This document shows, one piece after another, positions 1 to 9,424 of a stretch of 64,000 nt of DNA. The notes below the pieces were generated by a model that searched no databases, was not told the DNA's origin, and was given only the letters and a program-made list of their open reading frames with translations. The DNA comes from Toxonevra muliebris (lineage: Eukaryota; Arthropoda; Insecta; Diptera; Pallopteridae): positions 17,252,869 to 17,316,868 of the forward strand of contig OY829330.1 of the NCBI GenBank assembly GCA_963691655.1, in the 5' to 3' direction. Numbering within the stretch: the stretch's first letter is position 1; each line of letters opens with the position of its first letter. A program made the position numbers and the translations under genes.

Positions 1-349
1 TGGGGTATTACTGTTTCCTTCGGTATAATATCAAGTAATATGATGGAGGGCAAGTAATCAGACGATAAATTGTACAAGGGATCAGATTCAATTGCATGCT
101 TTTTAAAGTTTTTTTATGGCACCAAAGTCGATTTAATCGGATATTTTTTGAGGAGGGTCTGTCGGTTGCACTCTGATAGAGCTGACCATAGTACTTTCGA
201 CAATGTTACCTTTCATTCGATGTGCTTCGCGGCCAGAAGACATGGTGTTGAATAAGTCATTTTAAGATGGATCCATTCCTAGCTAGCCAAGAGACTGCTC
301 ACCGCTGGAACTGGTGATAACGGTAGAGTAGTAGATGAAGGTTGCGAAG
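1..349. other. No recognisable gene
   Basis: Short random ORFs only. The segment directly precedes the LOA-like remnant and may be its more decayed upstream part, but I cannot read conserved residues in it. Confidence 0.3.
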
Positions 350-1660
350 GAATGTCCCCAGTACTCTTTACTCGGAAGCGCAATTAGGAAGGGCTTCAAC
401 TCTCGGTACCTAGGTGTAACTCTTGATTCCAAACATTAAAGGATAACTCATGCCGGGCAAAAGGTATTTCGTGCACTAAAGGTTTTCTGGTAATGCCGCA
501 GAACTTTTGACAAGACTTGGGGTCTAAAGCTGACTGTTGTACCACCGATGGCGGTCTATCTTTTACATGCATATTTTTTATACAAAAGGCATCAAAACAA
601 CAATTGAGCCGTTGCGTGCAAAAGTGGTGTGAGCCAGTTTTTTTTTATTGTTTGCATTTTCATCTTAGGGCAATAATTTGGTCCTATTTAGTTTCCTATT
701 TTGCATATCACTTTGCATAGCATTTTGCATAGCACTTCTACAAAATCAATGTATTTTCAAAAATCTGATTTTGACATACACCACTTTTGCTCGCAACGGC
801 TCAATTGTAACTGATTCTGGTTGGTACCTGGACGAGAAGAATAGGTACTTCTTCGCTACGGTCCTCCAAACAGAGATCTTTGCTATTTTGAATGTAACTT
901 GCTGGATAATCGAAAACGGTTGAGGAAAATGGATAGAAATCTGGAGTGACAGTCAGGCTGCACTAAAGGTCCTAGAAAACCCCGCCAATTTTTAGAAGAT
1001 CGTAAGCGAGTTTTACCTTACAAAACTTAATAATGTCGCGAGACTATATAAGTTATGCCTTCGCACATTTCGACGTATCTGGCAACGAAATGGCTGATGA
1101 ATTGTTCAACCGCGGCTCTGCGGCAAATACAATGGGCCCGGAACCAATCATCGGCGTCAGTTTAGCAGGAACTATGATGAATCAACGAACTTATTAGTTA
1201 TGCTCACAAAGGAAGATGATGGAAGGAAAGGAAAATTGGTGAAAGAACCTAACAGGGGAACGGCTTACTTTCTTCTTTATCTCGGAAAAGGATCTGCTTG
1301 TTCTGGTTGTTTGATCACAGGGCACATGTATATCCTACCTTGAGGAAGAAAGCGATACTACAGAGCATTTTTCTCTGTTATTGTCCCGACTTCGCAAGAG
1401 GAAGCAGACTCCGGCTGTGTAGTGATGGCTTAGGGATGAGTTCTGCTCACTCCTACCTATCTTACTGCTCACTACCCTACCTGATCTTCTTAGGTTTCTC
1501 AAAGGGACAACGAAGTTTGGTGGGGTGTAAACAATTCTTATTTTCTTTACCTTTTCTATTTCATCTTCTCCTTTTTCTCTATCTGAGACTAGACTGAGTG
1601 CTGTGAAAGGTCTGTATCCTTCTTGCCCACCTCTAAATCTAATCAAATCTAAACCCTTCT
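350..1660 (+). pseudogene. Decayed LOA-like non-LTR retrotransposon: RT C-terminus, RNase H, 3' tail
   Basis: Conceptual translation in shifting frames gives RT C-terminal pieces (YLGVTLDSKH near 410-440, RRTFDKTWGL near 500-530), an RNase H block (IWSDSQAALK near 935-970, then MADELFNRGSA near 1090-1120) and a cysteine-rich end near 1295-1400. This order (RT, RNase H, C-terminal Cys/His segment) is that of LOA/I-group LINE ORF2, and the same family signatures recur at 36-39 kb and 45-48 kb. Many stops and frameshifts show it is dead. The 3' end near 1630-1660 is a degenerate AATCT-type repeat, as expected for a LINE tail. The clade call is from recalled family motifs, not a search. Confidence 0.7.
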
Positions 1661-1984
1661 TGCATCTTGCTCCTCAATTGTGAAGAAATAGTCAGAAGGT
1701 TTAACTATCTGTACATATTTGAAATTACACATGAAAAATCTACTACCTACTATTCAGAAACTATAAATTTTACTAAAAATTAAGAAAAGATTGTTAATTT
1801 TAAAAAAAAAACACAACCTGAGGAAATATTTTACATTTTTATTAAGTAGAACAATTCGAAAAGTCGAAAACTGGGTTTGAAGAGTACCCAGAGTACGATA
1901 GAAACCGGTAATCCAGTTTTTTGGCCAATCGAGATATCGACGTTTACGTTACGTTACGCTTGCGCAGTCCGAAAAATTTAAAAT
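1661..1984. other. AT-rich spacer, nothing recognised
   Basis: No ORF with known motifs. It separates the LOA remnant from the RTE-like fragment. Confidence 0.4.
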
Positions 1985-2040
1985 AACAAAACTCACAGTC
2001 CTGATCAGATACCAGCTGAAGCATGGAAAATGTATGGCAT
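1985..2040 (+). pseudogene. RTE-like LINE reverse transcriptase fragment, upstream half
   Basis: The reading SPDQIPAEAWKMYG ends exactly at the gypsy 5' LTR. Its continuation begins after the 3' LTR at 7538 in the same frame once the 4-bp target duplication is counted once. The DQIPAE segment is the usual N-terminal RT block of RTE-like elements. It is a short remnant. Confidence 0.7.
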
Positions 2041-2287
2041 TGTAATAGTTTTAAGTTGCGTAGTAGTATTGTTTTGTGTAGCATTAAGTTTGACTATCAT
2101 GCTTTATAATATTGTGTACTATTTCAATTAGTCATTTATTTAAGATCTGGTAACTCCTTCCATAAATGGAAGGAAGTGAAAAGAAAGAAAGAGAAAAAGA
2201 GGAGAGTTGATGCGAAGCAGTGAAACCGCATGGTTGTGTTTGATTAATAAATAAAGTTAAATAATTTGTAAAGAAAAAAAGATTAAA
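2041..2287 (+). repeat. 5' LTR of the gypsy element
   Basis: Begins TGTAATAG and ends GATTAAA; it matches 7291-7537 at all but one position. A purine-rich stretch occupies about 2168-2205, and AATAAA lies near 2248. The end does not have the common CA terminus; the limits rest on where identity with the other LTR stops and on the GCAT duplication. Confidence 0.95.
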
Positions 2288-2289
2288 AC

Positions 2290-2304
2290 GTCAGAAGTGG
2301 GATT
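2290..2304 (+). other. Primer-binding site, tRNA-Leu type
   Basis: GTCAGAAGTGGGATT starts two bases after the 5' LTR and is complementary to the 3' acceptor and T-arm strand of insect tRNA-Leu as I recall it. Unusually, the TGG that would pair with the tRNA CCA end is absent: the bases before it are AAAAC. Two bases between LTR and primer site fit normal integrase trimming. Confidence 0.7.
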
Positions 2305-2503
2305 TCATAATTCAAATACTTGTTAAGTGGAATATTTCACGTTTTGTTTTCCGATTAACTTAAAGTACATTTTAAATAAAGTTTTGTTCTGAATTTCACA
2401 ACGTGGTGAAATAGTAAAGAGCATTGTACATAACCTACAATAAATTCAGCGTTCCGTTACTGTAAATCAAATTTTGTTTTTCTCCGAATTGAAAATTGCT
2501 GCA

Positions 2504-4768
2504 ATGTCAAATCCGTCCGAAATACATAAGTTTGCTGACAATCTAAGTAAAGACGAACTAGTTGAGTGGTTAAGAGATCACCAAATCGATTTTCCGGCCA
2601 GCGCAACACTGCGGCAATTAAGAGTGTTGTGTAAGCAGAATATGGCGACTTCTGATAATCAACATGCTGATGTTCCTGATGAAAATGGTTCTGCACAAAG
2701 CGAAAGTGGTGCTGTTGGTGGTGAACTGGCTACGATTTCGTTTCCTCCTGGAAATTTTATTCGGCAAATTCCGAGTGTGCAAGATGTTTTGAATGCACAA
2801 CATATTCCGAAAAAAATGTGCAATTGGCCTGATGAAGCAGAGTTGGATTCTGAACTGCGGTTATTGGAAAAACGACGACGTATTGCGCAATTGAAACGCG
2901 AACTTGCTGAACTAGAAGAAGAAATTCCGAGTGTTCCGACAGCCCATAGTCGGGAATATACGCGAAAAGCAGATTTCGGTGATATTGAGAATGCAATTGC
3001 GCTATTTAGTGGTGAAAGTGTTTATGATGCCAATAAATGGATGAACGACTTCGGACGTATGTGTGGTCCATTAAATGTTGATGATCGATTCCGCCTTAAA
3101 TGTATTCGTCGATTAATGAAGAAAGATTCACCGGCAGAATTGTTCTTACGTATTGATCAATCAACAACATATGAAGAATTCAAAGAGAATTTTTTGCAAA
3201 ACTTTGGCCACGTATTTTCTGTTTCTGAAGTTATTGAAATACTTAAGCGTACTAAATACGATTCTGCTAAGACAACGGTATTGGGCTACATTCTTCAGAT
3301 GCAAGAAGTCGCATCGCGGGTTCAGCTTGATGAAACTCAAGTCATTCAATTTATCATCCACGGTTTAAATGACCGATCACCAGATATTGCTGTGTTGTAT
3401 CCGGCAACTACTATTGCTCAATTGAAAGTGTTGGCTCAGCGGTATACACAGTTACGACTGTTATCAAGATCAACTACGTTAAATTCCGTTCCAGTAAAGC
3501 TCAGTTCCGGCAAACCCAACACTGTTCCTAAGAAATTTAGTGGCGGCGCATTAACCAAGATAGTCCAGTGTTACAATTGCTCCGGGTATGGCCACTATTC
3601 TTCATCATGCCCAGAACCGAAGCGACAGAAGGGCTCATGTTTCCGTTGTGGCTCAATGCAACATGCAGTTAAGGATTGTCCGAAACCACCACCAAAGAAT
3701 GCAAATTGTGTTGCATTAGTTGATGAATTCCGTTCCGACCCCAATGTACGATGTGAAGCTGTTAATGAATTGAGCCAAGCTCTTTCTGAAGTAAATACGG
3801 TGAGTGTTACTTTTCTGTCCGACCCTGTATATATGTGTAATACTGTTGTTTCTTTGTTTGACTGTGGCAGTCCGATCAGTCTGATTAGATATTCCGAAGT
3901 TCCGATTCAGCTGACTAATAAATGGATACAATATTCCGGCTATAATGGACTTGGAAAATATAAATTGTGCACCTTTGGCAAAATTTCAGTTTTAATTACA
4001 TTCCGTGACATTGTTAAGAAAATTGAAATTCATGTTGTACCAAATAATTCTATTCCGTATCCAGTTTTACTTGGACGTAATTGTTTAAGAATGTTTAACA
4101 TAAAATTGGCTTTATTTGAAGCCATTCCTAATAAAATTTTAAAACCGCAGATTGAAATATTCTTTGATTCGGATGAAAATAAAATTAAAATTGCAGACAA
4201 AGTATTACATTGTATATATAGTTCCGTTGGTAATAAGAATTTGAGTATTGCAACCACTTGCAGCTTGTGTCATCAGCTTCCGAACGTAGTTATTGCTCAG
4301 TGTGATTCCGTAAGTAGAGATTCAGTTATTATTGATCATTCGGTTCCGGATATATTTCTTATTGAAAATGAAATTTCGTGTTCTGATAAGTACGACATTA
4401 ATCTCAATCTGAACCCTTTTCATAATAAAGCTATTCAAAGAATTATTCAGTTAGACTATTTAGACCTTCCGAATATTCCTGCCATTGAACATAATTATGT
4501 GATGGAGATGAAATTGACTTCCGACATTCCGTTAGCTTATGCACCGCGAAGATTATCTTATTATGACAAACAGGAATTAGACAAAATTATTCAGGATTTA
4601 TTGTCGCGTGGACAAATACTACCAAGTAATTCTCCATACGCAGCGAATATCGTTTTAGTTCCAAAAAAGACTGGTGGTAAACGAATGTGTCTTGATTTTC
4701 GACCACTAAATCGCATCACGGTGCGAGATAGTTATCCATTACCCCTCATCGATGATTGTTTAGAATGA
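2504..4768 (+). CDS. Gag-protease-RT N-terminal part of gypsy polyprotein
   Basis: I use the ATG at 2504 (context GCAATGT); an upstream in-frame ATG at 2474 also exists. Residues about 13-46 resemble a SAP-type helix-loop motif (KDELVEWL...ATLRQLRVL). A Gag core follows (WMNDFGRMC, EEFKENFLQNFG). Two CX2CX4HX4C knuckles start at residues 356 and 379 and bind RNA. The protease active site reads FDCGSPISLI at residue 453, with Cys where Ser or Thr is usual. RT begins with PYAANIVLVPKK and CLDFRPLN. The frame stops at a TGA inside RT between conserved blocks, then continues in the same frame, so this is a nonsense mutation and not a natural end. Confidence 0.9.
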   Translation: MSNPSEIHKFADNLSKDELVEWLRDHQIDFPASATLRQLRVLCKQNMATSDNQHADVPDENGSAQSESGAVGGELATISFPPGNFIRQIPSVQDVLNAQHIPKKMCNWPDEAELDSELRLLEKRRRIAQLKRELAELEEEIPSVPTAHSREYTRKADFGDIENAIALFSGESVYDANKWMNDFGRMCGPLNVDDRFRLKCIRRLMKKDSPAELFLRIDQSTTYEEFKENFLQNFGHVFSVSEVIEILKRTKYDSAKTTVLGYILQMQEVASRVQLDETQVIQFIIHGLNDRSPDIAVLYPATTIAQLKVLAQRYTQLRLLSRSTTLNSVPVKLSSGKPNTVPKKFSGGALTKIVQCYNCSGYGHYSSSCPEPKRQKGSCFRCGSMQHAVKDCPKPPPKNANCVALVDEFRSDPNVRCEAVNELSQALSEVNTVSVTFLSDPVYMCNTVVSLFDCGSPISLIRYSEVPIQLTNKWIQYSGYNGLGKYKLCTFGKISVLITFRDIVKKIEIHVVPNNSIPYPVLLGRNCLRMFNIKLALFEAIPNKILKPQIEIFFDSDENKIKIADKVLHCIYSSVGNKNLSIATTCSLCHQLPNVVIAQCDSVSRDSVIIDHSVPDIFLIENEISCSDKYDINLNLNPFHNKAIQRIIQLDYLDLPNIPAIEHNYVMEMKLTSDIPLAYAPRRLSYYDKQELDKIIQDLLSRGQILPSNSPYAANIVLVPKKTGGKRMCLDFRPLNRITVRDSYPLPLIDDCLE

Positions 4769-6106
4769 ATAGAAGGTAAGCAATATTTTACAACATTAGA
4801 TCTTAAGAATGGGTTCCACCAAGTCAATGTTTCAGAGAAGTCTATTCCATACACGGCTTTTGTTACGCCCAATGGGCATTATGAGTTTGTTAAAATGCCA
4901 TTTGGTTTACGCAATGCACCAGCTGTGTTTCAGAGATTCATGAACTATGTTCTGCATGATTTCATTAATGAAGGTGTTGTTGTTGTTTATATGGATGACA
5001 TTACAATTTCGACAGGGACGATTACGGAGCACCTGGATATATTGCAAAGAGTACTGCGACGACTCGCAGAGTTCCGGCTGGAGTTAAATTTAAATAAAAG
5101 CAAATTCTGTTACGAAGAAGTGGAATTTCTGGGTTTTACTGTGAATAAGTATGGCATACGGCCAAACTATCAACATTTAGAGGCTATAAGGCATTTACCA
5201 ATTCCGACTAGTCCAGACCAGTTACATAAGTGTGTAGGTTTTTTTTCCTATTTCCGTCGTTTTATTCCGTCATTCTCTAATATTGCTCTTCCGTTACGAA
5301 ATCTTTTGAAACCAAATATCAAGTTTGATATTGATGAGCGTTGTTTGCATGCATTTGAAACTTTAAGGAGTAAATTGGTGAATACACCGGTTCTGGCTCT
5401 GTATAATCCGGAGCGTGAGACCGAATTGCATTGCGATGCAAGCTCTGAAGGTTTCGGTGGTGTTCTGATGCAAAAGCAAGACGATGATAAGTTTCATCCA
5501 GTGGCTTACTTTTCACAGCGTACGACGGCTGCTGAATCGCGTTACCATAGTTTTGAATTGGAAACGCTTGCCATTATTTATTCATTGCGAAAGTTCCGTG
5601 TTTATTTGGAAGGCATTCCGTTTAAAATAATTACTGATTGTAATTCCTTAACGTTGACTTTAAATCGTAAGAGTGTTAATGCCCGAATTGCACGTTGGGC
5701 ATTGGAATTAGAAAATTATCACTATACAATTCAGCATCGTAGTGGACAATTAATGGGGCATGTAGATTCATTGAGCCGGTATCCTTCCAGGGGTGCTTAC
5801 ATTTCCTCTTCTGTTGATTCCGACCAAATTATTTCCGTGATAAATCCTGATGACATAGATGTTCAGTTGCACATTACCCAGAATCGTGATAATGATATCG
5901 TTAAAATACGAGATCAGCTTGAAATAAAACCAGATGACCAATTTACATTGGAGGACGGTCTCGTGTATAGACGAATGGTTGACGGACTATTACTTTTTTA
6001 CGTCCCAAAAGAGATGGAAGATAATATTATTCGGGCTGCGCATGAGAAGATCTGTCACATGGGGGTATTGACCAAATTAAAATGCATTACTGGTTTCCGA
6101 ATATGA
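4769..6106 (+). pseudogene. RT core and RNase H of gypsy polyprotein, after premature stop
   Basis: Same frame as the gag segment; the first internal ATG is at 4895. RT motifs are intact: TTLDLKNGFHQV, MPFGLRNAPAVFQ and the catalytic YMDD at 4988-4999. RNase H follows (ELHCDASSEGFGGVL near 5425, FELETLAI, ITDCNSL, HVDSLSR near 5758-5778). The start of the integrase zinc-binding HHCC motif lies near 6040-6060. The frame then ends at 6106 because a one-base shift near 6060-6070, in a run of five G, moves the reading to another frame. Apart from these breaks the domain is well preserved. Confidence 0.9.
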
Positions 6107-7101
6107 AAGCGAAAGTTGAACAATTCATTCAAAATTGCCTCAAGTGTATCACAAATTCTGTTCCACCACATAGTAACAACCGCACATTGCATCATATTCC
6201 GAAGAAACCAATTCCGTTTAATACTATTCATATTGACCATTTTGGTCCTCTTCCATCAATAATATCTAAGCGTAAGCATATTTTTGCTGTTGTCGATGCC
6301 TATACGAAACATGTTAAGTTGTATGCAGTGAATTCAACCAGCACAAAGGAAGTTTGTGCTTGCCTTGATAAATATACTGAACATCATAGTCGACCAAGAC
6401 GAATTATTAGTGACCGTGGAACTTGTTTTACGTCATTGGAGTTCAGTTCTTATCTCTTGGAAAATAACATTGAACATGTTAAGATTGCTACAGCCTCACC
6501 CCAGGCCAATGTTCAAATTGAGCGGGTTAATCGTGTCCTTAAAACAATGTTAGCTAAGATTTCCGAACCCATTCAGCATTCAGATTGGTCTAAATTGTTA
6601 ATAAAGGTTGAGTATGCCATTAATAATTCAGTGCATTCTACCACTGGATGTACTCCGTGCCAGCTTTTGTTTGGAGTAAGCCAACGTGGTCGTGATATTG
6701 ACACACTTTCCGAATACCTTGACGACAAACAGTTTTCCGCCATTAGACACGACCTGACACATTTACGGAAAATAGCTTCTGAGAATATTGAGAGTAAACA
6801 ACAAAAGAGTTCAGATCATTACGCGAAGACCCATCGGCCTCATAAGCCTTTTTCCGAAGGAGATTATGTAATGATTAGAAATGTTGACACCACGATTGGT
6901 ACCAATAAGAAATTTGTTCCGAAATTCCGTGGTCCATATCGGATTCACAAGGTGCTTCCGAATGATCGATACGTGATTCGAGATATTGAAAATTGCCAGT
7001 TTACACAACTTCCTTATGATGGCATATTAGAAGCATCGCGTTTACGTTCATGGGTTGATTGGCGCATGCCAGGTGGAGGCAGACCTGATTCAGGAGAGTA
7101 A
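6082..7101 (+). CDS. Integrase of the gypsy element
   Basis: Reads on from the RNase H part in the next frame. The zinc-binding Cys pair (NCLKCI) comes first, then the catalytic triad: Asp in HIDHFG at 6235, Asp in IISDRG at 6412 and Glu in IERVNR at 6520, with spacing normal for Ty3/gypsy integrases. A C-terminal basic/chromatin-binding type region follows (KFVPKFRGPYRIHKVL near 6910-6960) and the protein ends GGGRPDSGE. Integrase inserts the cDNA; the GCAT duplication fits. The ATG at 6082 is internal to the ancestral polyprotein and probably not a real start. Confidence 0.9.
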   Translation: MHYWFPNMKAKVEQFIQNCLKCITNSVPPHSNNRTLHHIPKKPIPFNTIHIDHFGPLPSIISKRKHIFAVVDAYTKHVKLYAVNSTSTKEVCACLDKYTEHHSRPRRIISDRGTCFTSLEFSSYLLENNIEHVKIATASPQANVQIERVNRVLKTMLAKISEPIQHSDWSKLLIKVEYAINNSVHSTTGCTPCQLLFGVSQRGRDIDTLSEYLDDKQFSAIRHDLTHLRKIASENIESKQQKSSDHYAKTHRPHKPFSEGDYVMIRNVDTTIGTNKKFVPKFRGPYRIHKVLPNDRYVIRDIENCQFTQLPYDGILEASRLRSWVDWRMPGGGRPDSGE

Positions 7102-7190
7102 CATTACAACGAGCAATACCATTAATGAATCACTTATTATATAGCCACCATTTAAATTTGTTAATAGTTAAATTATTTAAGTTTATGTTA

Positions 7191-7271
7191 TATCGGCCTT
7201 CGGCCTAATGACTAATTTATTTACTTGTGACTTTCATTCCAATTGTTTTCTAATTGATCGAGTCGATCAAT
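7191..7271 (+). other. 3' UTR hairpins of the gypsy element
   Basis: GGCCTTCGGCC lies at 7195-7205, and a perfect 9-bp inverted repeat with one-base centre, ATTGATCGA/TCGATCAAT, at 7253-7271. They stand just upstream of the tRNA-like segment and 3' LTR, where a polypurine tract would normally be. Confidence 0.6.
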
Positions 7272-7274
7272 ATA

Positions 7275-7290
7275 GTCAGAATGGCCGAGC
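7275..7290 (+). other. tRNA-Leu 5'-end-like segment abutting the 3' LTR
   Basis: GTCAGAATGGCCGAGC matches, with at most one change, the first 16 nt of insect tRNA-Leu (acceptor strand plus A-box start TGGCCGAGC), and it ends exactly where the 3' LTR begins. No polypurine tract is visible here. The first seven bases also equal the start of the primer-binding site at 2290. The tRNA match is from memory. Confidence 0.6.
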
Positions 7291-7537
7291 TGTAATAGTT
7301 TTAAGTTGCGTAGTAGTATTGTTTTGTGTAGCATTAAGTTTGACTGTCATGCTTTATAATATTGTGTACTATTTCAATTAGTCATTTATTTAAGATCTGG
7401 TAACTCCTTCCATAAATGGAAGGAAGTGAAAAGAAAGAAAGAGAAAAAGAGGAGAGTTGATGCGAAGCAGTGAAACCGCATGGTTGTGTTTGATTAATAA
7501 ATAAAGTTAAATAATTTGTAAAGAAAAAAAGATTAAA
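7291..7537 (+). repeat. 3' LTR of the gypsy element
   Basis: Copy of 2041-2287 with one substitution. GCAT follows at 7538, then the RTE-like reading frame resumes. Confidence 0.95.
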
Positions 7538-7795
7538 GCATGGATGGCGTATGTTGGCTGAAAGAACTGTTCGAAAATTTCCACAACAAACCGTATACTG
7601 AATGCATAGAGGAATAGCTACCTGTTTCCCATAAATAAATAATAATAAATAAAGGAGACATACAAATTTGCGAAAACTACAGAGTCGTCAAGTTTACATC
7701 ACATACTCTAAAGTTATGGAAGAGGGCAGTAAACACTCGAATAAGAAAATTGGGCGAAATAACAGATGGAGAGTCATTTCCCGCTAAAATCCATT
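7538..7795 (+). pseudogene. RTE-like LINE reverse transcriptase fragment, downstream half
   Basis: Continues from 2040 as MDGVCWLKELFENFHN, then after a stop INKGDIQICENYRVVK, HTLKLWKRAVNTRIRKIG. These are RT blocks 0-2 of an RTE-like LINE. The sequence ends near 7770-7795. It is closely related to the inverted fragment at 9055-9420, which carries the same blocks. Confidence 0.75.
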
Positions 7796-8159
7796 AGTTA
7801 TCCCTTCCTTAACGAGAAAAGTGTTAACAAGTCTGTAAAATCGCACTTACTTATGTCTATATAATCATATAAAATTGAGGTTGATTAAAAATAAAACTGA
7901 AAATAACACTGCAACAAAAAGATTTTCCAACGATTTTATAGAAACTTAGGGTCGCTGATCACGACTGCGTTTTTCCATCACGTCAGTTTTTCTCCATCAC
8001 TTCTAGTTCTCCCACAATATGGAACTGAAGTTGGAAAGTCAGGGGCTATTAAGAAATTTGTTTATCTTAACAGATATGAATTTGATGTCTGCAGTAAAGT
8101 TATTAAGCACAAAGAGATAAACTATTTTTGCATATATACTTTTCTTCCATCTATAACTT
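7796..8159. other. AT-rich spacer, nothing recognised
   Basis: No motif or repeat that I can match elsewhere in the window. Confidence 0.4.
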
Positions 8160-8525
8160 ACACGTTGCCATAGAGACTCCTATGTACTTCTTTTCAGGAT
8201 CTATTTCCAACAGTGTACCTTTTATGGCTAACTCGTCTGCAATTTCGTTTCCCAGTATTCCTCTGTGCCCCGGCACCTAAATTAAGTGCAGATCAAACTA
8301 GTCGGACATTTCGTTGAGAGACGCTATAGAGTCGGGGGCTACTCTAGAAGTGAGGAATACTGATTCAAGGGATCTTATGGCTGATTGGGTATCGGTAAAA
8401 ATACATATATCTGTTGCCGATATCACGTTATATATTAGCCAGGACGTGACTTCTTTGATTGCCATGACCTCTGACTGAAATACACTGCAGTGGTCGGGCA
8501 AGCTAAAATATATTTTTGTCACCTA
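8160..8525 (-). pseudogene. LOA-like LINE RNase H fragment
   Basis: Minus-strand reading gives FSLPDHCSVFQSEVMAI, ICIFTDTQSAIRSLES and, after a stop, VPGHRGILGNEIADELA, the D-E-D-D blocks of a LINE RNase H. FSLPDHCSVFQ is nearly the same as in the 36-39 kb element, so it is the same or a sister family, inserted in the opposite orientation. Confidence 0.8.
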
Positions 8526-8754
8526 GTTCTTCGCAAAAGACGCCAGGAAAATAGAGTTACAATGCAAAGTTTAAAAAATTAAGTACAATACAAAAATTTA
8601 AAATAAGTAAAAAATGTACAAATTGTGACAACATAGCTGTTATAAAGTTGGGAAAATTACATAGGATTAAAACTCGTCCCATTAAATTTACTTTTAAGAG
8701 TCCTAAAAGCCACCAAATCTATGAGTTTTACCCCTAAATTGCCAACAATGAAAA

Positions 8755-9050
8755 TAAGAGTCTGCACATGGTTTTTATAGACCTAGAAAGGCCTTTGATA
8801 GGGTACCGAGACACTTTACAAATACGCACACCTTGCGGTCTAACGTAGTCGCTCACAGTAAATGTAGGCGTCCATCAAGGTTTCGCACTATGATAACGTT
8901 TTGATCAAAGAGCGAAAACTTAATGCCTGGAATGAGACTCTGAGAAACAACGGCATGCGTATAAACGTAAAAAAAAATAGAATACCAGCTCCTACCGTTC
9001 GGCGAAACTAGCTTTGGCCCACACAGAACACTTCAGATTGAAAGCCAGCT
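8755..9050 (+). pseudogene. RTE-like LINE, RT middle part
   Basis: Shifting frames give VFIDLERP (RT block with catalytic Asp), NVGVHQG (the block before YADD) and WNETLRNNGMRINVKK. The YADD block itself is lost. The run is broken at about 9050 by an inverted RTE piece and resumes at 9425. Confidence 0.7.
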
Positions 9051-9054
9051 AATA

Positions 9055-9420
9055 TAGTACACCTCGAAAAGCGCGCAAGACATCTTCTGGCAACACTGTT
9101 TCTTTTTGTTTCGATATCTTTCGGTTAGTATTAGAATGGATTGTATAGCATCGGTTGTTGTCTTTCCAGTAAGAGATCCGAATTGGTTGGATGTTATTTC
9201 GCCCAATTTTCTTATTCGAGTGTTTACTACCCTCTTCCATAACTTTAGAGTATGTGATGTAAGCTTGACGGCTCTGTAGTTTTCGCACATTTGTATGTCT
9301 CCTTTATTTTTATTTATGGGAAACAGGTAGCTATTCCTCCATGCATTCGGAATACGGTTTGCTGTGGAAATTTTCGAAAGCAGTTCTTTCAGCCAACATA
9401 CGCCATCCATGCCACACATT
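9055..9420 (-). pseudogene. RTE-like RT fragment, inverted within another RTE copy
   Basis: A 128-aa minus ORF (9033-9419) begins MDGVCWLKELLSKIS after two residues, then WRNSYLFPINKNKGDI, CENYRAVKLTSHTLKLW, SNQFGSLTGKTTTDAI and ILTERYRNKKK. These are RT blocks 0-2 of an RTE-like LINE, before the catalytic Asp. About 220 bp matches 7550-7770 in inverse orientation. It lies between two plus-strand pieces of an RTE copy. Confidence 0.8.
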
Positions 9421-9424
9421 TGTC

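Larger units (their letters stand above)
2041..7537 (+). mobile_element. Nearly intact Ty3/gypsy LTR retrotransposon (5,497 bp)
   Basis: Two 247-bp direct repeats (2041-2287, 7291-7537) bound one gag-pol reading frame with Gag, CCHC knuckles, aspartic protease, RT, RNase H and integrase in the Ty3/gypsy order. GCAT lies immediately outside both ends (2037-2040 and 7538-7541), a 4-bp target duplication. The LTRs differ at a single site (A/G at 2096/7346), so insertion is recent. There is no env ORF. Two lesions break the frame: an in-frame TGA at 4766-4768 and a frameshift near 6060-6070. Integrase and RT sequence look mag-like, but lineage placement would need a tree. The element sits inside an RTE-like gene. 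Confidence 0.95.

Noticed and set aside
1335..1646. 103-aa minus ORF
   Set aside because: Shadow of the plus-strand LOA tail; no conserved motif.
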